DNA of 64,000 nt from Casuarius casuarius (GCA_003342895.1 PTFA01000101.1:124001-188000); one strand, 5' to 3'; positions 1-14,401 are shown, counted from the stretch's first letter. Numbers and translations: made by a program. The notes: a model not told the origin generated them from the letters alone.

Positions 1-764
1 GGATATTCTGAGTCTTATGGCCATAGGTCACTGAAACAGTTAGAATAGTAGCTACAAAGATTTGACAATAGCAATAGGTGGCATCTCAGCGTGTTCCAGA
101 AACTGCCATATTGTTTTAACAGAATGAACATTAGTTTATATAAAATTTTCACAGTATAGAACAAGCAAGATGGTGCATTTACGTCTGTCCTGTTACCAAG
201 GAAATTAAGGATAGGTCTTAACACCAACTGCTGAGCCCAGCCTTGCACATATACACAGGTAAGTAACTTTACTCAAGTGCACACATTTTGGCTACATTAG
301 CTCTCTCATCTTTAATCTAGATTCTGCTTCATCTGATTTATTGAAATAGTTTCCCTCTTAAATCACAGCCTGAAAAGCCTTTTTGAGTTGAAATAGATAA
401 ATATTCTAGTTTCTTACAAGTAATGTCATATATTTAGTTATTTTTTTACTCTGGAGTTGTCCTTTTACATTATAAATGACAGTGAATGCACTGTATTCGA
501 ACAGTGAAACTGTAATTCAGTAGAGTCAGCTTCCATACAAAACACGCATCTGTTTTATAGATATATGATTTACGTATGTATATCTGTCTATATTTGATCA
601 ACATAAGCAAAGCATGATAGCTGAGATACAACAAGTATTTGCTGAGACTTTCCATAAGCACGTGCAGTTCATTTTGCACTTCAAACAGACAGAAGCAAAA
701 CTGGGAGTGAGAAACATAATCTCACATGTTAATCTCAGTTTCAATTACCATTCAGCAACACACT

Positions 765-905
765 CGGCGTCAGACAACCCACCGGGTTTGACTAAGGTCT
801 CGTTTGCCGAGGCAGAAAGGAGCCGAGGCGCTGCAGCGAGCACACAACCCGGGACCGACTGTGACGTTTGGGCACAACTCGGAGAGCGTTCAGGAGACAC
901 AGAGC
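765..905. other. Small CpG-richer patch in the intergenic region
   Basis: CpG dinucleotides cluster here (for example around cgtttgccgagg, gccgaggcgctgcagcgag and cccgggaccgac) in strong contrast to the CpG-poor sequence on both sides. A CRE-like half site (TGACG) is at about 862-866. A 99-codon open frame on the + strand (614-913) overlaps it but has no recognisable domain. It could be a distal regulatory element, a lncRNA promoter or a degraded repeat; the sequence alone does not decide. Confidence 0.35.
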
Positions 906-1550
906 TCCCTTAAGGAAGACAAGTGAAGACCACATTTGCCCTTACTCACAATCCTATCTGAACTGAAGGATGGGCTAATGCCTTCTGCCTGTCCCTGCTC
1001 TGTTTTGAGCCATTTGGCCATTCCTCCCTCCAGCCAGGGCATGACCACTGTACATAATCTGCTGAAGCCAGGGCATCGTCTGCCGGAGAAGGAGCAGTCT
1101 TTTATCCCATGCTCTATTCACCTCTGCTTGAATCAGCACAGCCTGACTACCTATCAGTGTCTGTCCAGTGTCTGTCCAGATGATAACGCACCACAATAGC
1201 TTTGATTGGGAAAAGACACACAGGATCTTTCTACGGCCAACGCCAGTGGGGATAGGGCCGATTTCATAAAACCACTAGCAAAGAGCAACGTGAAACTGGC
1301 ACCTTCCTACCCTTGCATTGCAACGACATTTCCTTGACACATAGAGCTCATTCTCCAAAGCCCGCTGTAATGCATACGGTGTTCCTGTCCACAATTACAC
1401 ACGACTTAAGAAATAACAGAGCTGCAAGGCAAAAAAGTGACAGTACTATACAAATTCTGAAGATTTCCAGTTTAGATCTGAAAATGTTTCTTTCCATTAC
1501 AGGACAGAAAGACAAAATTTTGTCAATTCTTAGGAACAAAGCAGCTGCAC

Positions 1551-1578
1551 AAATTTAATTATTTAAATTTAATTATTT
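1551..1578. repeat. 14-bp tandem duplication, AT-rich
   Basis: Two perfect adjacent copies of AAATTTAATTATTT. This is a local duplication of low-complexity DNA with no evident function. Confidence 0.85.
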
Positions 1579-3695
1579 AAACAACTGAAACAATTGTTTC
1601 ATTTAGTTTTAAAAATGTTACAGCAGAATACTTTGACATTTTTAAAAGTTCACATTTCTTCAAAATGGGAAATACCCTCAAAGTGATTCTTTCTGCTATT
1701 TCATTTTTAAATAAAAAATTGTTGAAAAATTCACTTCGAGTTCTAGAGATAAGGTTGACCTTCAAGAGAGTATTGGTGACATTTTTGAAATCCAGTGCAA
1801 TGTTTCAAATAAACCTTTGTATCACATTAGCCTTACCTGATAAGAATTCTTGAAATACAGGTCTAGCCTACAGTTATATTTACCTTTTCACTGTTCTTTT
1901 TTGTGACAAGTACTTCTACTTGTGCAAGGAAAGTAGTTGTTTGATTGCGTGCAAGGAAACGGTGTATGCATATCCCCCAAAGACCAATTTTCACATGAAG
2001 CCAGGCTGTGACTAATACAGTTCAGTATGGGAGAAGCTGTAGATACAATTAAATATATCTTTCCTTGCAGATTTGGGGGCTGCAAACTCAAATTATGTTC
2101 AGACCCACTGGCGAGGGTGTTGAGAACTGTGGTAGCAGAAAGTTTGGTTTTGCATATATGACATAACGAAGAAAGCACTGCTCTTAATAGATGGTATTTG
2201 TGTAATCATTTCAGAGGAACTTCTCATATCGAGAATCTGCAGCAAAGTACCCTCGTAGCAAAGAGTTAATTCTAATTTGACTCACCCACTCCCTTTCACA
2301 GATGCTCCGCAGAAGGGCTATTTGAAGGTCTGCTGGAAGCTCAGGGTCCGATCCAGAGCCCATTAAAGTCAGCAGGCCTTCAGGCCCCCAAACCAGAATG
2401 AATCATCCATCCTGCAGCATTTTCACACTTACGAGTTTGCTCAGTTGGTATCAACTAATCAAAACACGAAGCCAAATATTTATCACATGTAACTCCACCC
2501 AGACTGGCTGCTTGGTTCAGTAATATGTCTGTGCTGCATAAAGAAAATGCTAAAGCCTGAAAAATTATTCAAATTCAGGTTTTCTCTAACTCTAAGCTAA
2601 AACTGTTGGCAACTGTTATAATAAAACCTGACAAGATGTCACTCCGTCTGCAACGAAGAGAGGAAAGCTGGGCTTTTATGTAAGGACCTGTTTGAAACAA
2701 AGAAAACAAATACTGAAAGTGCACATTTAAGAGGTTGCAACAAAGACCGAGCAGGTAATTAAAAGAAATTTCTCAGTTCAACAAATGATATCACTTTGAG
2801 CTTTGTTGTCAGCTGTTAAAACTCCTCAGAGAGACATTTTTAATAGTGAATTTTAGTGCTTCTTTAAGTGGCAGAGACCAAAGTACAAGAACAGCACAAG
2901 CAACAGCAGTGCTTGCTTCTTTTAATGTCCTGCTCTCTCTTGACCAGGGCAGAGAGAGGACCACTAGAGACAAGAGCCTCCATGCCTACCCCATTCTTGG
3001 TCTCCCTGTCTGCTGACATTGCCAGAGGGTCATTTTCAGACACAGACAAGGGTGCATTACAAATGCATAAACATGTCAAAACTAGACTGTTTAAAACTCT
3101 GTTTTATTACACTGGAGCTTGCAGCAGTGATCTGGAATGAGTGATGAGTCTGGGTTTCAGTTTGAGGATGGCCAAGTTTTCATTAATCTACATCATTTCT
3201 GGCCTTGACCATCTACTGTTATGTTTTTTAGCTTTTTTGCTGGCACAGTCCTGATTGGTTCCCACCCAACTACCAATCTCAAAATAGGTTTACCTCATGC
3301 TTTTTAGGAGAGGTTTTATTAGCATTGCCTTGTAGTGAGAAAGGAAAGCTCAAAGAGCCCAGTTTAGCTCTTAGTCAGAGAATGTCATGTCTCTGATGTA
3401 TTAAAAATTGCCACAGTAAGTCAACAGAACAAAATGTGAGGAAAATAAGAAATAATAGTGATAAAAATAAGACATGAAGGAGGGAATTCTTCTATAATTA
3501 ACAGATTACAGAGCTCTTCACTAATTCAGTTCAGAAACCTCTGTATTCTGGACCTCCTTATTCTATGTATGCAATTGTTTTTCATTATTAGCTGCTCTAT
3601 CATGTCTTTATTTAATTGCTTTCTGTCATGGACCTGTCTTACTCTGTGTCCTATATGAAACACTTGCATATTTTAGGTGCTGAATAGATAATGAA

Positions 3696-3737
3696 GTGAG
3701 GTCATCCATTAAGGAAGTGAAGTCATCCATTAAGGGT
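3696..3737. repeat. 21-bp tandem duplication
   Basis: Two adjacent copies of a unit containing GTCATCCATTAAGG, at 3696-3716 and 3717-3737. They differ at a single base near the start (gtgagg versus gtgaag) and at the unit end. Confidence 0.85.
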
Positions 3738-6700
3738 TTCAGGTCCACTCTGACATAAAGATACTTAGTATTTAGCACAGAAGTGGCTCAAGGACATAGA
3801 TGCCACATTATTGAAGCCCTTCCAGTAAGATATACAGTCCTGACTGGCTACATTTTTGAGAATAAACTGCATTTTCCCATCTGCTTTGTGAGAGTCACAT
3901 TCCTGTAGGTACCTCTTTATGTTGCCTGTAGGCTGCCTGTGCTACCTGCCAACTTAGGCAAATTCCACAGACAATCTGAAAAATAGTCCCTTATTCAGGG
4001 TTTCTTTCATAGCCAAAAGGGAAGAAAGTAACTTGATCTTTTACAAAGAAAGAAACCTGTTCCTTTCCTCTGGCTGGATGGTTCAGCATTTTGGGTTCTC
4101 TTCTGCTAATGTCATTCTAAGGCATTTTTCCAGAGTGCTGTGCCCCTAACCCTTTTTCCTCCTCCTGGTCTGGACCCTATTTAAGCTAATCAGCTGGAAA
4201 TTTTGTTTTGTCACAGAGCAGACCCAGCTGCTCTCGAGAGTCCTTAAAAGACCCATATGCTGTGTTACAAAATCCAGACAGGAAGCTCAGCTACGGAGGA
4301 AAATGGGAAAAGGAGATTCCAGAACCACTAACCATTCACTGGCAGATGCATTTTAATGTTTAACATCAAATCAAATGTTTCAACAAACTGAATTGACTTA
4401 TTTTCAGCTGGGAATGTCAAGGGACTATCAATACTTTAGAATGTCAATACTTTAGACTATTGAGAGATGTTGTATTCTGTGGAAAATTTTAACTATAATT
4501 ATGATCACAATTTCAGATTAAAAAAAGGTTGAAATACAGCAGTTTCCCAGAAGAAGGAATATCTAATCTTCATTTAGTTCTAACTCCAAGGTTCACAATT
4601 AAACATCAACAGATTTCTACCTGGCATCTGAGTCTCTGCAGAGTCTTATTACTGGATCATGTATTGTTGGCTTTTAACTGGTTACAAGAATTAAAAACAG
4701 CTGACACTATTGCTAGGATAGTAGCACTTGCTTTATAACAGAAACAGTGTATATCACTGTAGGCTGAGAACATGGTTGAAGAAAGAAAGTAAATGCACTT
4801 AGAATTTCAATTCATGCTCAGAAAAACACTTAAGTACATGCCTAGCTTTTAGCAGGATAAAGCATCAGTCTTAAGTTAAATTTTGCTAATATGCTTTCCC
4901 AAATAGAGATAATTTTCTGTATCAGGTTGTTAATGAACAAACAGTAAGTGAGACATTTTTTTCCTACAAGTACGAATGTATGATGATAATTTCAGAGCAG
5001 TGTGTAATAAAACTAAGAAAATCTACTATGAAATGTTATATAAAAATAACAGATTGTTCTGCATTTGATTCTCCAAATGATCTCATTTAAATGTAAATTT
5101 TAACTAAGTTATGCTTCCCTTGGTGGTATTACTGTTTAAACTAATTGCTAGCTGTTAGAACTCAAAATCATGTGTGTATGCAGCTGTGAATAATGAATTT
5201 CTATCGTCTCACTAAAGAGCACAGGTTTTTCTCTCTTGATATCTCTCTGTCTTCATGGTATCTGTCAGAACTACTTTCTACCCAAAAAGAAGTTAGAAAA
5301 AAAAGTAACCTTCTAAGAAATCTTTAAAATAGATTTTGTAAGAGATTAGGTGGATCTCTTCTGAGGGAAACATTGGTAAACTTGCAAAATTTGACTTAAA
5401 AGTCAATATAAGATAATTTAGTTCTTTCAGCACAGAATGACCTCCTACAAATCTTTGCTGCCTTGCTTTTAATTTCTGTATCCTTTTTTCAATCTCTCAT
5501 CATTGCTGTTCATTTTTGTAATAGCAGGCACAATTTGTACTGTGAGGAGCAGAATCAAACCTATAGATTATTGATAAATGGTATTACTGTGATATATTTC
5601 ATGACTATCACTTTTTCTCATAGATTCCCTTTAATTTGTAGTTGGGGAATACTGCACATTCATGGCCTCATTCAGATCCTTAGCTGTGTTTGTGTCTTAC
5701 AGGTGTGGCCATGTGCTAAAGACAGTATATAGCCCCAGACTAATACCCAGGTAAGCACACTCCATTTTATGGCTCTCCAAACTGTGTTCCACTTTTCCTC
5801 AGGGCTTCACTTTCTCTCCCAAATATCTACACAGTGGTTCAGTAAGATGGCTATAGTCTACAGCCTTCTCTCCTCTCTCCTTCTTGGAGTCACCTGTACG
5901 GTCAGATGAGTATAGCCTCAACCCAGTGTCAGGTCCAGATTCATCTGCTGTCTGCACATTAAGACATGAGATTAACTGGATGATCTAACTGGATGGGGAA
6001 AGCATGAATACCCATGGTGCACCAAGTTTTCTCTAGGCAGTTTGAATGGATCAGGCAGAGATGTGGCTAAGCATGATGGAGAAATCATGGTCTCATTTTT
6101 TCCATAGCACAGTGATTTCTTTCCAAAAGAAAACAGTATCTATTACTGGGCAGTAGATTTGACTAGACAGGGTGGTTGATCGAAATAACAATTTAGATCC
6201 ACTAAATGGGGCCTTCACCCCGTATTTGTCCTTCTGTGTACCAAAAACATACTGCTGTCCAGGTTGACCTTGGAAGCTCTTCTGAGCACCTGGGCATAAG
6301 ACTGATTCCCCATTGTCTGCCTTCCAATCCTTTCCTTTTTACTGTGCATTTGAAGCTTACCCGGATGTTACAGTCCTCTGAGCTCAGAAAACTTGTCAGC
6401 AATAATCTTCGTTCCTCATATTTGACTATTCTGCCCTCTTCTTCTCTTTTCTGCTTATAAATAAACACAGCCTGGAAGGACCAGCTGTTTGTCCATTACT
6501 AATTTCTAAAAGGGTTCTACTGTTGTACTGGAGCCAGAAAAAGAGAAGAATCACAACCAATAAATGATTTGATGTAGGCAATGACATATGATACAGGCAG
6601 TGGGTGGCAGATGATATAATCTCTTTTAAATCTATGGTTTCACAATAGATTTCATGGGTGACCTTGGAGGCTTTTTTCTTTGTATTGCAATATTCTACTT

Positions 6701-6778
6701 GCAAAATTCAGAAAATGTTTTCTAATAGTTGTGCTGTAAGTATAAAATTAAACTTGTGAGATGGTTAGATACTATGGT

Positions 6779-6814
6779 CACACACACATACAAACGCATA
6801 CACACACAAAACAC
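6779..6814. repeat. Interrupted CA microsatellite
   Basis: A run of CACACA units interrupted by ATACAAACG. It is short and imperfect. Confidence 0.8.
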
Positions 6815-7269
6815 TAGTATGGAAATGCAGACAGATAAAGCTTCAACAAGAATACAGTCAGAAGGCAAAATGTGAATTCAGGCTACTTCTGAGAAGTAGA
6901 ACATTTCGCAAGAACTTGTCACTTCCAAAACCAGATGAATGAACTGGAACCCAGTGTACATTTTGCATGCATTATTTAAAAGCTAGGCTACTTAAAAACA
7001 CAGCCTTCCTTATAGAGTCTCCTGCCAGCAAAACTGAAATATTTTACTTTGTCCAGTTCCCATTTTTCTGCCAAGGCTACAAAATAAATTAATTCATTCC
7101 TCCTGCTGCCACTTGGCTTTAAATTAAGTTTCTAAATATTCATTTAACTTAAAATATAAGCTGATGATGATATGTTTAACACAGAGGAGGGAACTTTAAT
7201 GATTTAGGAAAATAGCAACTGGGCAGAATCTTTCAACTTCGATTACCAGTTCAAACCTAATCAAATTGT

Positions 7270-7530
7270 AACCGCCTATGGGCTGGTTATGAAACCCGTT
7301 GACGCTCATTTCTCGAACAGGAAACACCTTTATAACAGGCACTTACTGGCAGACGTGTGGGCAGTCTGAACAGAAGGAGTTCAGATTTAAGAAGTCTGGA
7401 AACTGAGTGGCCCTCTAATCCTGTCAAAGTGTCGAAGGCGCAGGAGGTCCCTCGGCTGCTGGGTTTGACGGGCTCAGCCTCCACGCTGGAAGCTCTGGGA
7501 GCCTTTCCACCTCCCACACGGGCTTCAGTT
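7270..7530. other. Second CpG-richer intergenic patch
   Basis: CpG density is higher here than in the flanks (acccgttgacgctc, gtgtcgaaggcgcagg, ccctcggctgctgggtttgacggg). Overlapping open frames on both strands (75 and 76 codons) have no known domain. It may be a regulatory element or an unrecognised ancient repeat. I see no TATA box or convincing first-exon donor to call it a promoter. Confidence 0.3.
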
Positions 7531-7858
7531 CACAAGCAAAAGCTTAACTTTAACTTCCCTTGGCAGTTGCTCTGGGACTGTTAACAGCAATAGCATTATT
7601 ACGTTATCACTGTAGCTGGTAGCTGGCTGTAGGTGTGTTTTAAGACTCCTGTACGCAGTGCTAGGATAATGCTAACATGTAGTAAAGGAACGGACTCTCC
7701 CTCAAATGGTGTGAGCTTTATGGCTGCCAGACTCAAAACACCCACAGATGGCCAAGTTATGCTCCAGTATGTCCCAGGTCACCATTTAGCTTCAACAAAC
7801 TTAAATTACAACATCCTTTTTGATATAAGCCCATGTTCCCCCACACTTAGACAGAGAG

Positions 7859-7872
7859 GAAAAAAAAAAAAA
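7859..7872. repeat. Poly(A) tract followed by an ambiguous base
   Basis: A run of A ends at 7872 and is followed at 7879 by the only N in the window. The unresolved base next to a homopolymer suggests a sequencing or assembly ambiguity. Confidence 0.85.
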
Positions 7873-10287
7873 GCATAANATTCTGCAGTAACATTTGGAA
7901 AACAGTGATTTCCATATAGCTGCCGCTGGAACTTGAATTACAATCTTGTAATCAATAAAGCTATATTTGAGTTAAAGCATGGTTCTATGCTCAAAACAAA
8001 TCAGAACACTTCAATAACCATACATTTCTCTGTCTTCTAGTCTTCTAAAACAAATGGAAATGACATGAAAGTATATCACAAAGATATAGTAAGAGTTTGG
8101 AAATGAATCAAGAAACATAAAATTATGGTTCTGACCATAGCTATTATATTTTCCACACTGCATAATGGTGTTGCAATATAACTTATATTACTCATTTTAA
8201 ATCAGGGTTAAGGCCACTTAGACTGAAATTCTATGTATGTTAAATTAAAAGATTCCCCTTGAGTGGCTTGGGAGACCTGTAAGACCTAGGGCTTGGGACC
8301 TATAAGAGATTTTACTTTTTTGTTCTTTCTTGTTCTTCTTTGGAAGTGAAATTCAATAATTCTCATTAATATATAAGCTTTCTCTTTGTCTAAGGAGAAA
8401 GATAGCATCTGTCACTTTGCAGTATTGTCTCCATTGAATCAGATTTATCAGGAGAGCCAATAATCTTTATTTTGTAAAATTAGAAAAGAACATAGAAAAT
8501 CTCTTGAAGAGCATAAAGCAGAATCTGTAGTGTGGAAACTGTAAACCTCAACCATCCTTTGGAGAATTGCTTGAACACTCTCCATAAATTCTGGCTGAAT
8601 ATCTTTTTTATTTGCTGTCATGGATTGCCTATGCAGCTATGGAACATTAGTTAAATTGAACCAATATAGATATATCATTTTGTATTACTGAAGACAATTT
8701 TCTTTAATTAGCATAATAAGAGGAAAATTACATATCTTAAGTAAGGGCCACTTGTGTCATTTCCCTGTATATGCAGGACTTTCTGACTGATTGTTTTCAA
8801 TCAACTTGGAAAGCACTACGAACAAAGCTGCTGGAGTGCAGCAGTCTTGCTTCCAACATTATTCATTTCATACATGACATATTTTCAAACATGGTTTCTG
8901 AGATCCAGACCACATGAAAGGCTTTTTTCTGACTGTTTCAAAAGTTTGCGGTCTATCTGTTCACTTACAGTCATCATGGAAAGACTTATTCAAAGACTGT
9001 AATTTTTAGTGTTTTTTTTTTTCTTTTCCATCTTGTGAGTGAAGATGAAAGAAGAACGTAATTACTCTAGGATTAAACTTCTTTATATGAAGGATTTTTC
9101 TCTGTGACTTTGAACATTAATATCGCTAGAAAACAGAGAGACAATAATTCTCAGTTTACTATACAGGTTCAGATGATGCAATGTGCTGAATGAAAGGATG
9201 TGAAACTATAATTATATACATATGGCTTGTCAGAAAGTAAAAGGAATTTTGTAATAAGTGCTAATTAACTGTTACAGTGTGAGCAAAGTTGGTTAGCTAT
9301 TTTGAATTGCGAGAAAAACTATATATTTTCTGAATTGTAAAAAAAAAAAAAGAGCCCTTTTACCCAGAGAGCTCATTCAAAAAACTGTTAAATTTGTATC
9401 TGAAACTTGGCACGTCAGTAATGACTAGTGATCATGTTCTTTGATGTACTGTAAAAGATTTGGTTGTCAAATATCATGGGGCAAGCAGCAGCTATGGAGG
9501 CATAGCTCTGAACTTTTAAAAATGTGCATACTGTCTTATATGCACAGTAAATCTCCTGAGGATCTGTCATTAAAAATGTTTTTGACAGTATTAGCTTTCA
9601 ATTATTATGGAATTTGGGAGGGTTTTCAACAAAAAACTTCAATTTTGTTAAACATGAGAGATCAAACAGCTTAAAGAAAATAAAACTCATTTTAAAAAGA
9701 TTCTAGAAATTGTAAAAATGAAAGTTTGCTTGCGAATATTTTCAGTTTATCAAAAGAATGCATAAAAAAACCTGAATGTTTTTCATTTCCATAGTTCCTT
9801 TGCTTTTGTGTAATTGAAAATAAATTAAATTTTCCAATCAATTGCGTAGAAAATAAAGGAACTTCTGACTTACATTTTTAACATACATCCACTGTTGACT
9901 AGTCATGATTCACAAGTTTTCCATAGTAAAAACACAGAACAACCACATGGAGACAGGTAGCCAGGTATCTCTATCTTTGGCTAAAAATTCTCTTGTAGAT
10001 AAGCACTAATTATTGACCAAGAGCCAGACAGAGATTTTTATCTATGGTGACCAACAAACATCCAGCTTCACAAGAATTCTCATGAAGACACTGGAGGAGA
10101 GCTGACTGAAAAGAAAAATAATGTTCCTTGGAATAGGAATTCAGTCCAAATCTGTATGTATTACAGTGTGCATTCATTCTGAGGAATCTTAACTTAGAAG
10201 AAAACTGAAAGGAAAGTCCTAGCCATACCAAAAAGCATTGCCCAATGTTTCAGAGCAAAATACTGATTTTTATTTTACACTGACCTT

Positions 10288-10415
10288 TAATAATAATAAT
10301 AAATATAATAATAATTAATAAGTAAATAATAATAATGATTAAGTAAACAATATGTAATAAGTAAATAATATTAAATTATTAAAATATTAAAAATATTAAA
10401 ATTAAAAATTAAAAA
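10288..10415. repeat. AAT-rich microsatellite / low-complexity AT block
   Basis: About 128 bp almost entirely of AAT, AAAT and ATTAA units (TAATAATAATAAT, AAATAATAATAATGATTAAG, AAATATTAAAAATATT). The degraded trinucleotide expansion contains almost no G or C. Confidence 0.9.
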
Positions 10416-13400
10416 GACAGGTTGTCATTAAAAAATCATGATCCAGTGAAATTTCCATTTCCAGAGGATTTTTACAATTAAAATTTTTCATCTGTTCTGA
10501 AATTAAGCCAAATTTTCAAATCTCAGAACCCTTTTTTCATTCTTGACCCTTCCTGCTTTCACATAAAGGAGATCACTCAGTGAGACTGGCATCATGGGGT
10601 CTTCTGTTTTCCACAGTTCAAGCAAAGTAGTTTTCTTATTGGCATAAAAATATGCAGGATTCATCAGGGCTTTGCCCTGTGCTAAAGCAGTCATGACACA
10701 AAGCCCAGCATATATATGTTAACCATACTGCTTATGTATGTGTAATTCTGACGTATGATGTCTGCACTGCAGTCCACAGACCTTTGAGCCAAGTCTTTCT
10801 GATTATTCATTATTTGGCTTTCCATTCAATCCAGTACAATTGCAAGATTTTAGCATTTGAGGTGACAGATGTTATTTGCTTTTTATATTAACCAATATCA
10901 ACATCACCTGAAAATGGTATCCTGACATAAGAGACTTGCAAGGAACAAATAAATATCACTTTATGCTTCATAAATTAGCATTTCTTTTGCCATGACCAAA
11001 GGCAAGGTCATAGGGAATCTGAAGGAAGCTGTTTTTGTAACTTCTGCAAATTCAGTGCCGGTACTTTTCTGAGCAAATCAAACCCAAACTGCTTTTCACC
11101 TAGATTTTTTAAATGTGAATTACTCAAAAAAAGCTTCTCCAGCTTTGATTCTCCATTTGGATTACCTACAATTGCTTGCAAGTACTTGGATGCAAATAAG
11201 CACCATTTCCTTTCAAGATCAAAGATTTATTGGACGTCAGATTTTATCTCTGACAATCAGAACGCTATATGCATAAGCCTAATGCTGTATGTTCTTACAT
11301 TCAGATTCTCATGTTCACTGTGTTAAACAGAAAGTAGGTCATTGCCACATAGTAAGTGAATGAGCATAACAGTATAAGAAATCTATAATTCTCTCTTGAG
11401 GGTTCAACAAGGGAAGTAGGGAAAGAGATTGGATTAATTCTGCTGAAACAGTGTGGTTAGTCATTATTCTTTATGTGGATCAATATGAATTGAGTCTGGG
11501 CTATTCTAAAACATACTGTTACTTTCCAGAAGGCAGAGAGCTATTTTGGTGGTGTGCTCAAGCCATAATTGTTACATTGTCAGATTATCCATTATACCTC
11601 ACATCTCCATAAAAATTCTCAGCACTCAGATGTGCTGTTGAAATCATCTTGGGTACTTTTAATTGGAGGTAAGATAATATATTTGGCCTATTTTGGGTCA
11701 TTTTTTAATGATCAACCATTCTTTAAAAAAAATGCTGAGGACAATTTGGTCATAATTATCCCTAGACATTTTAGTTATTTTAAAAATTCATTTACTGTCT
11801 AATCTAACAAAGTGCTGAATGACTTCAGTGTGAGAGAATAACATCAGAATATGGCAGGATTAGACCTTTAAATATTAGATGCCATTTTATTATTATTAAA
11901 CAAGTAGTTGCAGCTCAGGTTTTTCTGCCTCCTGAAATTACACAGATTTATTTATTAGCACCAGAATTCATACAGATAACCAAGTTTTAAGAAATCCCAG
12001 CTGTCCATTGGGAATACATTTCATGGTGCTGTTGATGTCTATGGATCCAATCCTGCAAAGAGCTGAACAACTTCTGGAAGTGTTGAGTTCCTTCTTTTGA
12101 AGGACTAGGACTTTTGTTGGTGTAAACTGTCAGTGAAGTAAACAGAACAACTCCAGTGGAGCTATGATAATTTAAATCAGCTAATGTTTTGCCCCACTTT
12201 CATGATTTCAGAAGGAGTTGAGGCCTTTCAGCACCATATTACACGATGGAGCCACGAGGAATAAAAGATAAAAATCCCCTTACAATCTCTAGCATAAGGA
12301 CTATGTGCTCAGAATGTACATTCAAGAAATGGTTTAGAGCTGCATAATGTATGTCGTGTAAAGGTCCTTCCTCCTCTTGACATTGGCACAGTTTGTCTCA
12401 ACTCTTTGCAGTATTCTTCCTGCTTGTAGCTAACTTCTTTTTGCCTAACTTCACTGCCTATAATGATCCTGGGTGCAATGTGCAGTCAGTCGGACCAAAG
12501 CAGTGTGCGTATATACATTGCCATTGAATGGTATCAGGGAACAAAACAAGGATGTCCAGCAGCAAAGGAGAAGGACTGCAATAAAGACAGGGAGAACACT
12601 GAAAAGTCAGCTTTTTAAAGGGAATGAGCAAGGAGATTATTGTAATAATCTTTATACAAAGATAAAGGGTTTGACCTTTATCTTCATTGCAGAATTTAAA
12701 GGGCAGATAAAATGTTTTGTTTTTTAATTCAAAAGACAAGAAATACAATGTGTGAAAAAAGACCTCTTTTCAGTCCTAGCTATATCAGGAAAGTAAAATC
12801 TATTTTTTCATACAATGTTTAGTAGGCTCTGCTGCTCAGTAGATGTCAGTCAAAATGAGTGAAAAGAGTTGTGAACAGTGGCTAAAAATCCCTTCTTTTC
12901 TCATTTGTTCAGATTTCAGTCTTTTTTCTCTTGAGATGTCATAATTTCATTGTATTTCCAGTTACCATAGAGTCTTTCAAGATGGACAAGAGCTGAATGC
13001 ACATAAAAAAAAGAACAAATGAACAAAAGAAAAGTCAGGTTTCTTCTTTTTCAACATCACGGTTAAATGAGATTTTTGTTCCTCAGAAAATAAACACAAT
13101 GGATTAAGTTAAAGCAATGTTGACATTGTGACATGAAAACACAAGGTCATTATTCATTTATTATACCCTACTGAGTCATAGAATTTTGAGAAACATGCAC
13201 TATCTCAGTCTATTACCTATGGTCCTTGATCCTGTTAACATGCACTTTAAACACAGAAGTAATTTCATATAACTATGACAGAAAAACTGGCATGCTTAAA
13301 GTTAAGCAGCTGCATAACCCTTTTGGGATGGAAACCTGGACACACAAGTCAGCTGATTTGAACAGAGAAATTAATCTGAATTTTTGCATATTAGCTATGG

Positions 13401-14384
13401 AGAGATAAACATAAAGTTTTCTTCTACTGGAATGATAGCTTAATCTTCCCTTTTGGATATTATTACACAACAAGAATACAAGGAGATTAAAACCATCTGC
13501 AAAGTCAAGCCCTTTGAAGTAAAGAAATTCCAGTAATAATGTTGCCTAAATGTAGTGTTACAGACTTCCTCGAAGTATTTGCATTAAATCAACAGGGAGT
13601 CCAACCATACGAAATTTCTATGAAGCAGGTCAGTTATTTAGGTGACTAAACATGGATTTGGGATTAGGATCTTCAAACAAACGAAAAGGAGTTAGACCAC
13701 TCCTTTGCAATACTGTCTTCAGACCTAAGTGACTAAATGATTTAACTGCCTGAATCTCATAGTCCTTTCCTCCGACATTCTGAAAATTCCAGCCTAGCAC
13801 TGAAATCCTGGTCCCACGGAAGTCAGTAACTAAACACCCATTTAATTTCAACAATGTCAGGATTTCACCTGGACTTTCCAGCACTGCCCACTCAAGAATG
13901 ACCATTCTCTAGACTTGGAGCTCGTTTCTGCCCCCACAAATGATTTTAATTGGAGCTAGATCAAGCCACAGGAGATTAGCATGACTTCAATCCAATTTAA
14001 AGGGAATGACCACATGGCCAGACTGTGACAATAGGGCCTGAACAGAATAGCCACCAATAAAAATTGCAAATTTCTGCAAGGAGGTCATGAGAGTTTTATT
14101 ATCCTTTCAGTGGGCAGAAGCCAGTATTGCTGATCTATGCTGCCACCCTGTGTCATTCAGCACTCCAACCGCCTCGCTAGTTCAGTCGCTTACACATGGA
14201 GTATTTGCCGTGCAGCTCAAAATCACTTACCATATTGGCCCCTTCTCCCTTTCCTTTGTATTGAACTTAGCCCATCGCAAACACTTCACACTAGATTTCC
14301 ATTCAGTAAGGGCAATATATATTCTGATTGAAAGTATTTGGTATCAGTCCGATTCCAAACACACGTATGTCTCAGTGGCAAGGT

Positions 14385-14401
14385 GGGGGGGGGGGGGAAA
14401 A
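14385..14401. repeat. Poly(G) tract followed by A
   Basis: Thirteen consecutive G residues (14385-14397) followed directly by four A. It is a single G-run, so it does not make a canonical four-tract quadruplex by itself. Confidence 0.9.

Larger units (their letters stand above)
1..10287. other. AT-rich intergenic DNA, no gene recognised
   Basis: Open frames here are all short (under about 100 codons), lack recognisable domains and are not flanked by convincing splice sites in a shared phase. I see no tRNA, rRNA or intact transposon. Small features inside are listed separately: a 14-bp tandem duplication near 1551, a CpG-richer patch at 765-905, a 21-bp tandem duplication near 3696, a CA-rich microsatellite near 6779, a second CpG-richer patch near 7270-7530 and an N at 7879. 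By human synteny this would be the interval between PITRM1 and KLF6, which is known to be gene-poor; that placement is inference. Confidence 0.6.
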
